Below are positions 1-9,625 of a stretch of 34,254 nucleotides of DNA, piece after piece (the stretch's first letter is position 1; every line of letters starts with the position of its first letter). The DNA lies in NCBI RefSeq assembly GCF_029991245.1, contig NZ_JAIVFO010000037.1:1-34254 (forward strand). The letters run 5' to 3'. The notes beneath the pieces were generated by a model that worked only from the letters and a program-made list of their open reading frames with translations, did not search any database and had not been told where the DNA came from. The translations under genes and the position numbers were made by a program. Source of the stretch: Xanthobacter autotrophicus (GTDB taxonomy: Bacteria > Pseudomonadota > Alphaproteobacteria > Rhizobiales > Xanthobacteraceae).

Positions 1-107
1 CATCTTTGCTATCCAGTGCCTCCCCCGCCGAGCGGCGCGCCAGATGCCGGGCGGGGGGCCGGCCGCGCCGGCGTCATCCCAAGGAAGTCCGCCCAAGGAA
101 GCCCACC

Positions 108-1295
108 ATGCTGACCACCACCGCCCCCTTCGACCGCATCGGCGAGGAGAACGCCTTCGCCGTGCTGGCGCGCGCCACGGCGCTGGCCGGGCAAGGGCGG
201 TCCATCCTCAACCTGGGCATCGGCCAGCCGGACTTCCGCACCCCGGACCATATCGTCGAGGCCGCCGTGAAGGCGCTCCGCGACGGCCAGCACGGCTATA
301 CCCCCTCCGTCGGCATCCTGCCCCTGCGCGAGGCGGTGGCCGCCGACCTCAACCGCCGCTACGGCGTGGCGGTGGACCCGGACCTGGTGATGATCATGCC
401 CGGCGGCAAGGTCACCATGTATGCCGCCATCCGCCTGTTCGGGGAGCCGGGGGCGGAGATCCTCTATCCGGACCCCGGCTTCCCCATCTACCGCTCCATG
501 ATCGAGCACACCGGCGCCACCCCCATCCCGGTGCCGATCCGCGAGGCCAACGGCTTCGCCTTTTCCGCCGAGGAGACGCTGGCGCTGATCACGCCGCGCA
601 CGCGCCTCATCATCATCAACTCGCCGGCCAATCCCACCGGCGGCGTCACGCCGGCTTCCGAGATCGACAAGCTGGTGCAGGGCCTCGCCGCCCACCCCCA
701 TGTGGCGCTGATGTCCGACGAGATCTACGACCGCTTCCTGTTCGACGGCGAGGAACACCGCACCCTTCTGGCCTACCCCGAGATCCGCGACCGGCTGATC
801 CTGCTCAACGGCTGGTCCAAGACCTATGCCATGACCGGCTGGCGCCTGGGCTATTCCATCTGGCCGAAGGATCTCTACGACAAGGTGCGCAAGCTCGCGG
901 TCAATTGCTGGAGCTGCGTGAACGCCGCCACCCAATATGCCGGCATCGCCGCCCTTGAAGGCCCGCAGGACGCGGTGGAGGCTATGACGGCCGAGTTCGA
1001 CGCCCGCCGCCGCATGGTGGTGGAGGGGCTGAACGCCCTGCCGGGCGTGCGCTGCGCGACACCCAAGGGTGCCTTCTACGCCTTCCCCAACGTCTCCGGC
1101 ACCGGCTGGAGCGAGGCCAAGAAGCTGGCCTCCGCCTTGCTGGAGGAGGCGGGCGTCGCGGTCATCGGCGGGCCGGATTTCGGCGTGCACGGCGAAGGCT
1201 ACCTGCGGCTGTCCTACGCCACCTCGCGGGAGAATATCGCCGCGGCGCTGGCGCGCATGGGCGACTTCCTCGCCGCCAACCGCAAGGTGGCCTGA
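108..1295 (+). CDS. PLP-dependent class I/II aminotransferase
   Basis: A 395-residue aminotransferase of fold type I, expected to move an amino group between an amino acid and a 2-oxo acid in the cytosol. Seen in the sequence: an N-terminal LNLGIGQPDF motif, SPANPTGG in the middle, and NGWSKTYAMTGWRLGY carrying the PLP-binding lysine at residue 238. The length fits the aspartate/aromatic aminotransferase group. The reading frame stays open upstream, but ATG 108 is chosen because AAGGAAG lies just before it and the conserved domain begins within about 25 residues. The exact substrate cannot be read from the sequence; the GIGQPDFRTP style is common in poorly characterised subfamily I enzymes. 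The next gene starts 3 nt after the stop, so the two may be co-transcribed. Confidence 0.93.
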   Translation: MLTTTAPFDRIGEENAFAVLARATALAGQGRSILNLGIGQPDFRTPDHIVEAAVKALRDGQHGYTPSVGILPLREAVAADLNRRYGVAVDPDLVMIMPGGKVTMYAAIRLFGEPGAEILYPDPGFPIYRSMIEHTGATPIPVPIREANGFAFSAEETLALITPRTRLIIINSPANPTGGVTPASEIDKLVQGLAAHPHVALMSDEIYDRFLFDGEEHRTLLAYPEIRDRLILLNGWSKTYAMTGWRLGYSIWPKDLYDKVRKLAVNCWSCVNAATQYAGIAALEGPQDAVEAMTAEFDARRRMVVEGLNALPGVRCATPKGAFYAFPNVSGTGWSEAKKLASALLEEAGVAVIGGPDFGVHGEGYLRLSYATSRENIAAALARMGDFLAANRKVA

Positions 1296-1298
1296 GGC

Positions 1299-2045
1299 GT
1301 GGCGGCGCGGAACGCGCGGGGGCGATGGCTTGGCCTGGCCGTCCTCGCGCTCGCGCTGAGCCCGCTCATCATGCTGGCCATCGCCCCGCCGCCGGATCCG
1401 CCCGTGCCGCCCGGACTGTCGCAGCCGGTGCCTGCGGACGGCCTGGCCGGCGCCTGGCCCGCCCTGCCGGCGCCGGACGACACGACGACCACGGCTCCGG
1501 CGGCGCCCGAGACCACCGCCGAGCCGGTGCACTCCGCCACATCTCCCGCCAAGTCCGCCACCACGTCTGCCGCCGACCGGCGCGGGACGCCGCCCGGCCC
1601 CGAGCGCTGGTCCGGAACCCCGGCCTGCCCGAAGGAGAAGATTTCCGGCGGGCAATATAACCGCTGCCTGTTCGAGGCCACCCGCACCTCGGAGCAGGCG
1701 CTGGAGGTGGAGCTTTCCAACGCCTTCACCGTCATCGAGGCGCGGGCCGACCTGCAGGGCGTCCAGCGCGCGCGGTGGAAGACCATGCTGGACGAGGCCC
1801 AGTCCCGCTTCCTGCTCTACCGCAATTTCGACTGCCAGAGCGTCGCCCCGTTCGAGGGACCGCGGGGCATCGGCAATTTCGAGCAGCGCGCCCTGTGCCT
1901 CATCGAGGCCAACACCCGCCGCGCCGGCGAACTGCGCGCCCGTTATGGCCGTCCGCCGGCCCCAGGCGCGGCGGGCGCCCCTGCCCAAGGTCCCCAGGAC
2001 CGCCCGGGAACCTGGACCCACACCGTGCCTCCGCTGGTGGAGTGA
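1299..2045 (+). CDS. Membrane-anchored or secreted LprI/DUF1311-family protein
   Basis: A 248-residue protein starting at GTG, 3 nt after the aminotransferase stop. Residues about 10-32 form one hydrophobic segment (a signal anchor or uncleaved signal). A Pro/Ala/Thr-rich linker follows to about residue 105. The C-terminal 110 residues carry four spaced cysteines (CPKEK, YNRCLF, FDCQS, ALCLI) and alternating helical, charged stretches. This pattern matches the DUF1311/LprI domain, which in characterised members inhibits lysozyme. The four cysteines probably form two disulfides in the periplasm. The family call rests on the cysteine pattern and helical layout, not on a database search. No separate promoter is visible, so it probably depends on the upstream gene. 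Confidence 0.75.
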   Translation: MAARNARGRWLGLAVLALALSPLIMLAIAPPPDPPVPPGLSQPVPADGLAGAWPALPAPDDTTTTAPAAPETTAEPVHSATSPAKSATTSAADRRGTPPGPERWSGTPACPKEKISGGQYNRCLFEATRTSEQALEVELSNAFTVIEARADLQGVQRARWKTMLDEAQSRFLLYRNFDCQSVAPFEGPRGIGNFEQRALCLIEANTRRAGELRARYGRPPAPGAAGAPAQGPQDRPGTWTHTVPPLVE

Positions 2046-2160
2046 GCCGGCACCGGTCCCGCCACAACCCTCATCGGACGGAAGCGCATTCTTGGAGCGA
2101 CCACACGGATTTACCGGTGAGAGGCCGACGCCGGACGGGCGCTGGGCCGGGAGACGTGCT

Positions 2161-2189
2161 CACCCGCGGCGGGTGGTTCAAAATACAAT
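2161..2189 (+). promoter_or_regulatory. Palindrome plus AT-rich -10-like element upstream of kdgK
   Basis: A perfect 7-bp inverted repeat (CACCCGC, one base, GCGGGTG; 2161-2175) lies just before TACAAT at 2184-2189, in the only AT-rich patch of the 214-nt gap before kdgK. TACAAT is a good -10 match. The palindrome overlaps where a -35 would sit, which would suit a repressor operator. It could instead be a weak terminator for the DUF1311 gene. Confidence 0.35.
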
Positions 2190-2259
2190 AAAACGATTTG
2201 GCCGCCGCCCAGGTGTTGCTAGGGTCCCACTGGCGGGGGGAAAGGCAGCGGAGGCGCTT

Positions 2260-3192
2260 GTGTCCAAGGTGGTTTGTGTGGGTGAGGTCATGGTGGAACT
2301 GGCCCGCGGCTCGGACGGCCGGTTCGGCCTCGCCTATGGCGGCGACACGTTCAACACCGCGGTCTATCTTGCCCGGGCCGGCGTGGACGTGGCCTATGCC
2401 ACCGCGCTCGGCGACGACACCTTCTCCTCCGAAATCCTCGCCCTCGGCGCCGCCGAAGGGGTGGACATGAGCCTCGTGCCCCGCCTCAGGGGCCGGGTGC
2501 CGGGGCTCTATCTCATCACCACCGACGAGGCCGGCGAGCGCAGCTTCAATTACTGGCGCGACACCGCCCCCGCCCGCACCCTGTTCGAGGCCGAAGGCTG
2601 GCAGCAGGTGGCGGCGACGCTGGTGGGGGCGCGCGCCGTCTATTTCTCCGGCATCACCCTGTCGCTCTATTCCAACCAGGGGCTTGGCCGCTTCCTCGCG
2701 GCGCTGGAGATGGCGGGAAGCACCACGCAGAGCCAGACCCTGCGGGTCTTCGACGGCAATTTCCGCCCGCGCAACTGGGCCGGCGACCTCAACCGCGCGC
2801 GCACCGTGTTCGCCGAGGCACTGAAGCGCTCGTCCATGGCCCTGCCCACCTTCGAGGACGAGGTGATCCTGTGGGGCGACGCCTCGCCCGCCGCCACCAT
2901 CGCGCGCATGACCACCTACGGCCTGACCGAGGTGGTGGTGAAGAACGGCGCAGCCGGGGCCCTCGTCCACGCGGACGGGCGCACGGTGGAGGTGCCGGTG
3001 GAGCGTGCGGTTGCCCCCCTCGACACCACCGGTGCCGGGGACAGCTTCAATGCCGGCTATCTCGCCGCGCGGCTGCAGGGTGCCAGCCCCGAGGATGCCG
3101 CCCGCGCCGGCCATCGGCTTGCGGCGGAGGTGATCATGCACCGCGGCGCCATCATCCCCCGCGCCGCCCAGGAGGGCGTGCGGGCGCACTGA
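2260..3192 (+). CDS. kdgK: 2-dehydro-3-deoxygluconokinase (KDG kinase, PfkB family)
   Basis: A 310-residue sugar kinase that phosphorylates 2-keto-3-deoxygluconate to KDPG with ATP, feeding the Entner-Doudoroff pathway from uronates and pectin-type sugars. Motifs seen in order: [21 protein letters not shown] (substrate loop), LPGLY-type [28 protein letters not shown], and [13 protein letters not shown] with the catalytic Asp at residue 261. The end, HRGAIIPR, matches the C-terminus I remember for E. coli KdgK almost exactly. The start is GTG 2260, with GGAGG 5 nt upstream; the open frame further upstream overlaps the previous gene and has no protein-like character. It stands alone, with no uronate or pectin catabolic genes beside it. 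Confidence 0.92.
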   Translation: MSKVVCVGEVMVELARGSDGRFGLAYGGDTFNTAVYLARAGVDVAYATALGDDTFSSEILALGAAEGVDMSLVPRLRGRVPGLYLITTDEAGERSFNYWRDTAPARTLFEAEGWQQVAATLVGARAVYFSGITLSLYSNQGLGRFLAALEMAGSTTQSQTLRVFDGNFRPRNWAGDLNRARTVFAEALKRSSMALPTFEDEVILWGDASPAATIARMTTYGLTEVVVKNGAAGALVHADGRTVEVPVERAVAPLDTTGAGDSFNAGYLAARLQGASPEDAARAGHRLAAEVIMHRGAIIPRAAQEGVRAH

Positions 3193-3280
3193 GGCTCCCG
3201 CGGGCCCAGAGACGGGCGTCCTGCGCGGGTCCGGGGCCTGCCCTGCATTCTCCAAGTGGAAAGCGCGGGCCGAAGGCATT

Positions 3281-4561
3281 ATGTGTGACCCCATGATGTC
3301 CACGCCCGAAACCGCGACCGAAACCACTTCTGCGCCTGAAGCTGCGCCTCCCGCAGCCACCGGCGCGGGCGCGCCTGTGCCCACCGCCGCTGATCCCGCG
3401 ACCTTGCCCTCCCTCATCGGCCTCGACCGGGATCGGCTGGGTGCGGCGCTCGACGCCATCGGCGTGCGCGGCTCCGACCGGCGCATGCGGGTGAACCAGC
3501 TCTGGCACTGGATCTATCTGCGCGGCGCCACCGATTTCGCGGAGATGACCAACGTCTCCAAGCACCTGCGCGCAGATCTGACCGCTGCCTATTCGCTGGC
3601 GCGGCCGGAGATCGTGATGGAGCAGGTGTCCCAGGACGGCACCCGCAAGTGGCTGCTGCGTTTTCCGGCCGACCAGCCGGGCGAGCGGCCCCACGATATC
3701 GAGACCGTCTATATCCCCGAGAGCGACCGGGGCACGCTCTGCGTCTCCAGCCAGGTGGGCTGCACGCTCAACTGCTCGTTCTGCCACACCGGCACCCAGC
3801 GCCTGGTCCGCAACCTGACGGCCGCCGAGATCGTGGCCCAGGTGATGGTGGCCCGCGACCGCCTCGGCGACTATCCCGGACGCGACCGCGCGACGGGTCC
3901 CGGCCTGCCCACCGAGGGCGACCGGCTGGTCACCAACATCGTGTTCATGGGCATGGGCGAACCGCTCTACGCCTATGACAGCGTGAAGGAAGCCATCGAG
4001 ACCCTTTCGGACGGCGACGGCCTCGGCCTCGGCCGGCGGCGTATCACGGTGTCCACCTCCGGCGTGGTGCCGGAGATCGAGCGGCTGGGCGCCGAGGTCG
4101 GCCCCATGCTCGCCATCTCGCTCCACGCGGTGCGCGACAAGCTGCGCGACGAGCTGGTGCCCATCAACAAGAAATACCCCATCGCCGAGCTGATGGAGGC
4201 CTGCCGCACCTATCCCGCCGCCTCCAACGCCAAGCGCATCACCTTCGAATATGTGATGCTGAAGGGCGTCAACGACAGCCCCGCCGACGCCAAGGCGCTG
4301 GTGAAGCTGCTGGAAGGGGTGCCGGCCAAGATCAACCTGATCCCCTTCAACCCCTGGCCGGGCACGCAGTATGAATGCTCCGACTGGGAGACCATCGAGC
4401 GCTTCTCGGACATCGTGTTCCGCGCCGGCTATGCGAGCCCGGTGCGCACGCCGCGCGGTCGCGACATCCTCGCCGCCTGCGGGCAATTGAAGAGCGAGAG
4501 CGAGAAGCTTTCGGCCCGCGAGCGCCTCGCCTTACGCGCCATGATGGCGCAGGACGAATAG
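3281..4561 (+). CDS. rlmN: Dual-specificity 23S rRNA/tRNA adenine-C2 methyltransferase RlmN
   Basis: A radical-SAM enzyme that methylates C2 of A2503 in 23S rRNA and A37 in some tRNAs. Visible motifs: [10 protein letters not shown] with the mechanistic cysteine at residue 154, the 4Fe-4S site CxxxCxxC at Cys161, Cys165 and Cys168, MGMGEPL, STSGVVP, and AACGQL with the methyl-carrying cysteine at residue 400. All cysteines needed for the mechanism are present. The 426-residue form has a Thr/Ala/Pro-rich N-terminal extension of about 45 residues before [12 protein letters not shown] 3281 follows GAAGG by 4 nt; ATG 3293 and 3296 are alternatives that only shorten the disordered tail. Confidence 0.95.
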   Translation: MCDPMMSTPETATETTSAPEAAPPAATGAGAPVPTAADPATLPSLIGLDRDRLGAALDAIGVRGSDRRMRVNQLWHWIYLRGATDFAEMTNVSKHLRADLTAAYSLARPEIVMEQVSQDGTRKWLLRFPADQPGERPHDIETVYIPESDRGTLCVSSQVGCTLNCSFCHTGTQRLVRNLTAAEIVAQVMVARDRLGDYPGRDRATGPGLPTEGDRLVTNIVFMGMGEPLYAYDSVKEAIETLSDGDGLGLGRRRITVSTSGVVPEIERLGAEVGPMLAISLHAVRDKLRDELVPINKKYPIAELMEACRTYPAASNAKRITFEYVMLKGVNDSPADAKALVKLLEGVPAKINLIPFNPWPGTQYECSDWETIERFSDIVFRAGYASPVRTPRGRDILAACGQLKSESEKLSARERLALRAMMAQDE

Positions 4562-4612
4562 GGTTCCCCCGGTCGGGTCGTTTTCGAGCGTAAAGAGCTG
4601 CGGGAGGCCACC

Positions 4613-4990
4613 ATGCTGGACCACATAGGCATCTTCGTGCGCGATCTGGAGCGCTCGCGCGCCTTCTATCTGGCCGCGCTGGCCCCGCTCGGCTACGGCA
4701 TCGTGATGGAAACGAACCCGCCGGGCGGCCACGCCTATCTGGGCTTCGGCGCCGGCAAGCCGGAATTCTGGATCGGCGCCGCGCCGGTGGCGACGGGCCA
4801 TATCCATGTGGCCTTCGCCGCACGGAACAGGGCTGCGGTGGATGCCTTCCACGCCGCCGCCCTGGCCGCCGGCGGGCGCGACAACGGCCCGCCGGGGCTG
4901 CGCCCCCATTACCACCCTGATTATTACGGCGCCTTCGTCTTCGATCCCGACGGCCACAATGTGGAAGCCGTCTGCCACCTTCCGGACTGA
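4613..4990 (+). CDS. VOC-superfamily (glyoxalase/bleomycin-resistance fold) protein
   Basis: A 125-residue single-domain vicinal-oxygen-chelate protein. It opens with LDHIGIFVRDLERSRAFY, carries GHIHVAFAA in the middle, and ends with GAFVFDPDGHNVEAVCH, the usual beta-alpha-beta-beta-beta modules. Candidate metal ligands are His4, the His of GHIHVAF and the Glu of NVEAV. Members bind a divalent metal and act as lyases, dioxygenases or resistance proteins, and this one cannot be assigned. ATG 4613 has GGGAGG 5 nt upstream. The next gene begins 10 nt after its stop, which suggests co-transcription. Confidence 0.88.
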   Translation: MLDHIGIFVRDLERSRAFYLAALAPLGYGIVMETNPPGGHAYLGFGAGKPEFWIGAAPVATGHIHVAFAARNRAAVDAFHAAALAAGGRDNGPPGLRPHYHPDYYGAFVFDPDGHNVEAVCHLPD

Positions 4991-5000
4991 CGCAAAGCCA

Positions 5001-5546
5001 ATGGACAACCTCGCCCGCCTGCTGCTGCGCTTCCTCCTGGTGCCGCTCGGCTACCTTGCCGCGGTGATCGCGGGGGCCATCGTGATCCTGATCGGCGAAT
5101 GGCGCATCGGGAGCCTGTTCGAGGCCCCGGAGGGATCCGAGACGGCGGGCCTCGGTGTCGTGGTGGCCATCGTGGTGGCAGGAACCGTCGTGGTGCTCCT
5201 GGTGCTGCTCATGTGGCTGGTGGCGGCCATCGGCATCCTGTTCTCGGAAGCCTTCGCGGTGCGCTCATGGATGTTCCACGCGGCGAACGGGGTCGTCTCC
5301 GCCCTCATCGGCGCGCAGCTGTTCGCCGGCGGTCCGGATGCGCCGCCGGTGACGGGCGATCCCTTCTACATCGTGGCGGCAGGCCTTGCCGCCGGCCTCA
5401 CCTACTGGCTGGTCGCGGGCTCCACGGCCGGCTTCTTCAAGCCGATTCTGCAGTCGCCGGCAGAGCGGGCGGCCCGGCTGCCGCCGCCCCCCGCGCCAGT
5501 GCGAACCGACGATCGGCCGCCCGCCATCCTGCCACCGCCGCAATGA
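5001..5546 (+). CDS. Hypothetical integral membrane protein
   Basis: A 181-residue protein of unknown function. It has about four hydrophobic helices: residues 8-31, 49-76, 86-105 and 120-140. A Pro-rich cytosolic-type tail (PPPPAPVRTDDRPPAILPPPQ region) ends it. The sequence after helix 2 (FSEAFAVRSWMFHAANG) is polar and may be a conserved loop. I do not recognise a transporter or enzyme motif. ATG 5001 is chosen over the longer frame because the hydrophobic N-terminus starts there and the extra upstream part overlaps the VOC gene. It follows that gene by 10 nt. Confidence 0.72.
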   Translation: MDNLARLLLRFLLVPLGYLAAVIAGAIVILIGEWRIGSLFEAPEGSETAGLGVVVAIVVAGTVVVLLVLLMWLVAAIGILFSEAFAVRSWMFHAANGVVSALIGAQLFAGGPDAPPVTGDPFYIVAAGLAAGLTYWLVAGSTAGFFKPILQSPAERAARLPPPPAPVRTDDRPPAILPPPQ

Positions 5547-5696
5547 CGGCAGGTATTTTGAAACCTTCAACCGCCTTAATCCCGTCCCCGGCGCCTATGC
5601 GGGGGAACAGGCGCATTCCGGCCCCGCGCCAACAATCCTTTGATTCCCCGCGCCGTTCCGGCTAAGGCTCCCCCTCCCAGCCGCGCGAACGCCAAG

Positions 5697-6542
5697 ATGC
5701 AAACCCAAACCCCGCTTTCGCTCGCCGACCTGCGCGCCGAGATCGACCGCATCGACGAGGCCATGCACCGCCTCCTCATGGAGCGCAGCGCGATCATCGA
5801 CCGCCTGGTGCAGGTGAAGCGCACCGCAGGCGCGGAGAGCGGCTCCGCCTTCCGCCCGGCCCGCGAGGCCGACATGATGCGCCGGCTGGTGGAGCGCCAC
5901 GACGGCCTGCTGCCCCTCGACACGGTGGAGAGCATCTGGCGCGTCATCATCGCCACCTTCACCTATGTGCAGGCGCCCTACTGCGTCCACGCCGACCTCG
6001 CGGTGGGCGAGCCGGCCATGCGCGACAGCGCCCGCTTCCATTTCGGCTTCACCGTGCCGTTCGTGCCCCACATGGGCGCGCGGGGGGTGATCGACGCGGT
6101 CAAGGGCTCAAAAGGCGATCTCGGCCTCATCGCGGCTGCCGCCCCCAGCGCCGGCGACCCGTGGTGGACCGCGCTGGAGGCCGAGGGCGCCCCCAAGATC
6201 ATCGCCCGCCTGCCGTTCGTGGAGCGGGCGGACCATCCCGCCGGGCTGCCGGTATTCGTGGTCTCCCACCCCATCGACGATGCCGCCGTGCGCGAGGTCC
6301 GCGTCTATTCGCTGCGCGTCACGGGATGGAGCGCGGCGGCGGGGCGTGGCATACCCGCCTTCGCCGAGGTGGTGGTGGCGCCCGATGAGGCTCTTGATGG
6401 CGCGGCGCTCCTCACCTCCCTGCCCCCCGGCCACGCCGTGGACGAGGTGATCGCGGCCCTGACCGAAGCCGGTGTCGGCATACGCGCCGTCGCCGAAGTG
6501 GGCAGCCATGCCGCCATCCACAAGGTGGGGGCAGAGACGTAA
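5697..6542 (+). CDS. Chorismate mutase (AroQ type) with C-terminal PDT-like domain
   Basis: A 281-residue protein. Residues 5-90 form an AroQ-type helical chorismate mutase ([29 protein letters not shown]), which converts chorismate to prephenate for Phe/Tyr synthesis. Residues about 105-280 form an alpha/beta region ([40 protein letters not shown]) reminiscent of the two-lobed fold of prephenate dehydratase, but the dehydratase TRF signature is not visible. It is therefore probably regulatory or inactive. ATG 5697 is preferred to the TTG at 5640 because the mutase domain starts directly after it. Downstream are hisC and tyrC, so the block covers chorismate to tyrosine. Confidence 0.85.
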   Translation: MQTQTPLSLADLRAEIDRIDEAMHRLLMERSAIIDRLVQVKRTAGAESGSAFRPAREADMMRRLVERHDGLLPLDTVESIWRVIIATFTYVQAPYCVHADLAVGEPAMRDSARFHFGFTVPFVPHMGARGVIDAVKGSKGDLGLIAAAAPSAGDPWWTALEAEGAPKIIARLPFVERADHPAGLPVFVVSHPIDDAAVREVRVYSLRVTGWSAAAGRGIPAFAEVVVAPDEALDGAALLTSLPPGHAVDEVIAALTEAGVGIRAVAEVGSHAAIHKVGAET

Positions 6543-6602
6543 ACCCATCGCCCCCGGTTTCCGACCGGCGCCAGGTGGGTTCGCCCAAGCCGCGCGGGAT
6601 CA

Positions 6603-6641
6603 GACCAAAGGTCCGCGTGTCAGGCTCTCGGGCCTTTGGTC
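6603..6641 (+). other. 12-bp hairpin in the chorismate mutase - hisC gap
   Basis: GACCAAAGGTCC at 6603-6614 pairs with GGGCCTTTGGTC at 6630-6641 (11 Watson-Crick pairs and one G-U) around a 15-nt loop. It sits 60 nt after the chorismate mutase stop and 54 nt before hisC. No T-run follows, so it is not a standard intrinsic terminator. It could stabilise an mRNA end or attenuate hisC. Confidence 0.5.
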
Positions 6642-6694
6642 GAGGGCAAGGGCCGCCGGGCGGCCCGATCCGTCAGGTTCTGGAGTATGTTGAG

Positions 6695-7858
6695 ATGTCC
6701 GCCGTGCTGAAAGACCCGATCCCCGCTCCCGGCCGTCCGCAGCCGCGGCCCGGCGTGCTCGCCATCGAGGCCTATGTGCCCGGCAAGAGCCACGCCCCCG
6801 GGGTGGAAAAGGTCTTCAAGCTCTCCTCCAACGAGACCCCCCTCGGCCCGAGCGAGAAGGCGGTGGCCGCCTTTGCCGAGGCCGGCCGCAAGCTGGAGGA
6901 TTATCCGGACGGCTCCGCCACCGTGCTGCGGCAGGCCATCGCCACGGCCTATGGGCTCGATCCCGCGCGCATCATCTGCGGCGCCGGCTCGGACGAGATC
7001 CTGAACCTCGTGGCCCACACCTATGTGGGGCCGGGCGACGAGGTGATCTTCAGCGAGCACGGCTTCCTCGTCTACAAGATCGCGACGCTGGCCGCCGGCG
7101 GCACCCCGGTGGTCGCCAGGGAGCGCGACCTGACCGCCGACGTGGACGCCATCCTCGCGCTGGTGACGCCGCGGACGCGCCTCGTCTTCCTTGCCAATCC
7201 CAACAATCCCACCGGCACCTACCTGCCGTTCGACGAGGTGCGCCGCCTGCATGCCGGCCTGCCCGCCAACGTGCTCCTGGTGCTGGACGCGGCCTATGCG
7301 GAATATGTCCGCCGCAACGACTACGAGACCGGGCTGGAGCTGGCGCTCACCGCCGACAACGTGCTGATGAGCCGGACCTTTTCCAAGATCCACGGCCTCG
7401 CCGCCCTGCGCATCGGCTGGGCGGTGGGCCCGGCCCATGTGATCGACGCCATGAACCGGGTGCGCGGCCCGTTCAACATGAACACCCCGGCATTGCTCGC
7501 CGGCGCCGCCGCCATCGCGGATGCCGCCCATGTGGAGAAGGCGGTGGCGCACAACGCGCGCTGGCTGCCGTGGCTGACGGAGCAGATCGAGGGGCTGGGC
7601 CTGAAGGTCACGCCCTCCGTCGCCAACTTCCTGCTCATCCACTTCCCCGACACCCCCGGCCGCACGGCGAAGGAGGCGGATGCCTTCCTCATGAAGCGCG
7701 GCCTGGTGCTGCGCCAGGTGGCGTCCTACGGACTGCCGCATGCCCTGCGCATGACGGTGGGGACGGAGGAGGCCAACCACCTGGTGGTGGCCGCCCTCGC
7801 CGACTTCATGTCGGGCACGGATTCGGCCGGCAAGGAAACGGCGGGGAACGACAAGTGA
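6695..7858 (+). CDS. hisC: Histidinol-phosphate / aromatic aminotransferase
   Basis: A 387-residue PLP enzyme of the HisC group, which transaminates imidazole-acetol phosphate and, in many alphaproteobacteria, also prephenate or aromatic 2-oxo acids. Motifs: [12 protein letters not shown] near the N-terminus, [16 protein letters not shown], and [17 protein letters not shown] with the PLP lysine at residue 231. ATG 6695 is chosen because GGAG lies 9 nt upstream and the domain starts soon after; the longer frame runs into the hairpin region. Its stop overlaps the next start by 4 nt (GTGA), so translation is probably coupled to tyrC. This neighbourhood points to an aromatic rather than a purely histidine role. 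Confidence 0.9.
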   Translation: MSAVLKDPIPAPGRPQPRPGVLAIEAYVPGKSHAPGVEKVFKLSSNETPLGPSEKAVAAFAEAGRKLEDYPDGSATVLRQAIATAYGLDPARIICGAGSDEILNLVAHTYVGPGDEVIFSEHGFLVYKIATLAAGGTPVVARERDLTADVDAILALVTPRTRLVFLANPNNPTGTYLPFDEVRRLHAGLPANVLLVLDAAYAEYVRRNDYETGLELALTADNVLMSRTFSKIHGLAALRIGWAVGPAHVIDAMNRVRGPFNMNTPALLAGAAAIADAAHVEKAVAHNARWLPWLTEQIEGLGLKVTPSVANFLLIHFPDTPGRTAKEADAFLMKRGLVLRQVASYGLPHALRMTVGTEEANHLVVAALADFMSGTDSAGKETAGNDK

Positions 7859-8796
7859 TCCGCCCCCTCGTTCCCCGCCTCGCCATCATCGGGGCGGGGC
7901 TTATCGGCTCGTCGCTGGCCCGCGCGGCACGTGAGAAGCACCTCGCCGGCACCATCGTGGTGGCCGATAGCGACGCCGCCGTCTGCGCCCGCGTGCGCGA
8001 GCTGGGCTTTGCCAACGAGGTGACCCAGAGCGCCGCCGAGGCCGCGATCGACGCCGATATCGTCATCGCCTGCGTGCCCGTGGGCGCCTCCGGCGCCGTG
8101 GCAGCCGAGGTGGGGCCGCACCTGAAGCCCGGCGCCATCCTCTCGGACGTGGGCTCGGTGAAGGCCTCGGTGGTGGAGGCCATGGCCCCCTTCGTGCCGG
8201 CCCATGCCCATCTGGTGCCGGCCCATCCCGTTGCGGGCACGGAATTTTCCGGCCCCGACGCCGGCTTTGCCACCCTGTTCGAGAACCGCTGGTGCATCGT
8301 CACCCCGCCGGAGGGGGCCGATCCGGCAGCCGTGGAGCGCATCGTCGCCCTGTGGCGGGCGGCGGGGGCGAACGTGGAGACCATGAGCGCCCAGCACCAC
8401 GATCTGGTGCTCGCCATCACCAGCCATGTGCCGCACCTCATCGCCTACAACATTGTGGGCACGGCGGCGGAACTGGAGGAGACGCTGACCTCCGAGGTGA
8501 TCAAGTTCTCCGCCGGCGGCTTCCGCGACTTCACCCGCATCGCCTCGTCCGATCCCACCATGTGGCGCGACGTGTTCCTCGCCAACCGCGAGGCGGTGCT
8601 GGAGATGCTCGGCCGCTTCACGGAAGACCTCACCGCCCTCCAGCGCGCCATCCGCTACGGCGACGGCGACGCCCTGTTCGAGCATTTCACCCGGACCCGG
8701 GCCATCCGCCGCTCCATCATCGAGCAGGGCCAGGAAACCGCCGCCCCCGATTTCGGCCGCCGCGCCGCGGAAAAGCCGAAGCACGAGCAGAGCTGA
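7855..8796 (+). CDS. tyrC: Prephenate/arogenate (cyclohexadienyl) dehydrogenase
   Basis: A 313-residue NAD(P)-dependent dehydrogenase that oxidatively decarboxylates prephenate or arogenate in tyrosine synthesis. It starts with a Rossmann motif [10 protein letters not shown] at residues 11-20, then [23 protein letters not shown], and SHVPHLIAY with the substrate-site histidines. [17 protein letters not shown] near residue 225 is typical of TyrA/TyrC. The start is GTG 7855, inside the hisC stop; upstream in-frame codons are all within hisC. The substrate (prephenate or arogenate) cannot be told apart by eye. The C-terminal tail is charged and low in complexity. Confidence 0.92.
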   Translation: MIRPLVPRLAIIGAGLIGSSLARAAREKHLAGTIVVADSDAAVCARVRELGFANEVTQSAAEAAIDADIVIACVPVGASGAVAAEVGPHLKPGAILSDVGSVKASVVEAMAPFVPAHAHLVPAHPVAGTEFSGPDAGFATLFENRWCIVTPPEGADPAAVERIVALWRAAGANVETMSAQHHDLVLAITSHVPHLIAYNIVGTAAELEETLTSEVIKFSAGGFRDFTRIASSDPTMWRDVFLANREAVLEMLGRFTEDLTALQRAIRYGDGDALFEHFTRTRAIRRSIIEQGQETAAPDFGRRAAEKPKHEQS

Positions 8797-8974
8797 GACC
8801 GGGCAAGGCAATCACCGTGCGGCAGGCGCCCCTGTCACGCCATCGGCAAGAAACTGTGCCACTGGGGCGTGCCACGCTTCCGCCGAAGTCCGGGGCAAGG
8901 TGAGACCCGGCCCGGATTCGGGGATGCCTCCGCAGGAGCCGCATCGACGGGCCGGTGAACGAGGACGATTGCCG

Positions 8975-9625
8975 ATGACGCCGCGCACCGTGACGGTCGC
9001 CCTGAGCCTTGTGACCGCGCTCCTGTTCGCCGCTCTGGCGCCACGCCCGGCGCAGGCGCACCCCCATGTGTGGGTCACCATGAGGAGCGAGCTGGTCTAT
9101 GATGCCAGCGGCAACCTCGCCGCGGTCAAGCAGATCTGGGCCTTCGACGACGCCTTCTCCGCCTTCGCCCTGCAGGGCATGGAAAAGCAGAAGGACGGCA
9201 GCTACGGCGACGATGTGCTCAAGCCCCTCGCCGAGGTGAACGTTACCTCCCTGAAGGAATACAATTATTTCGTCGTGGGCAAGACGGCGACCGCAAAGCT
9301 CGCCTTCAAGGACCCCACCGACTATTTCCTGACCTACGAGAACGAGCTGCTCACCCTTCACTTCACCCTGCCGCTGGAAAAGCCGGTGGCGGCGAAGGGA
9401 ACGACCTCCCTCGAGATCTACGATCCCACCGCCTTCGTCTCCTTCTCCTTCAACGAGAAGGAACCGGTGAAGCTCGTTTCCGCGCCGGCCGGCTGCACCC
9501 CGGAGGTGATCTCCCCGGAGCCGCCGGCGAGCGGGACGCTGAACGAAGCCTTCTTCTCCAATCTCACCTCGGCCAGCACCTATGGCGCAAAGTTCGCCGA
9601 CAAGATCACGGTGAAGTGCCCGTGA
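8975..9625 (+). CDS. DUF1007 family periplasmic protein
   Basis: A 216-residue secreted protein. Residues 1-26 form a signal peptide (SLVTALLFAALAPRPAQA), and the mature part begins at once with HPHVWVTM, the usual DUF1007 opening with metal-capable histidines, followed by LVYDASGNLAAVKQIWAFDDAFSAF. The family is typically encoded with NicO/RcnA-type nickel-cobalt transporters, as here, where the transporter start overlaps this stop. The likely role is a periplasmic partner in Ni/Co handling; the biochemical role is not established. ATG 8975 (GAGGACG about 8 nt upstream) is preferred to GTG 8900 because the signal peptide begins there. Confidence 0.87.
   Translation: MTPRTVTVALSLVTALLFAALAPRPAQAHPHVWVTMRSELVYDASGNLAAVKQIWAFDDAFSAFALQGMEKQKDGSYGDDVLKPLAEVNVTSLKEYNYFVVGKTATAKLAFKDPTDYFLTYENELLTLHFTLPLEKPVAAKGTTSLEIYDPTAFVSFSFNEKEPVKLVSAPAGCTPEVISPEPPASGTLNEAFFSNLTSASTYGAKFADKITVKCP

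Noticed and set aside
5548-5696. Small GCGCCT/AGGCGC stem and the TTGAA-ACC-TTCAA palindrome before the chorismate mutase gene
   Set aside because: The stem is only 6 bp and the palindrome has a 3-nt spacer, so it does not fit the FixK/FNR box (4-nt spacer); neither is distinctive enough to call.
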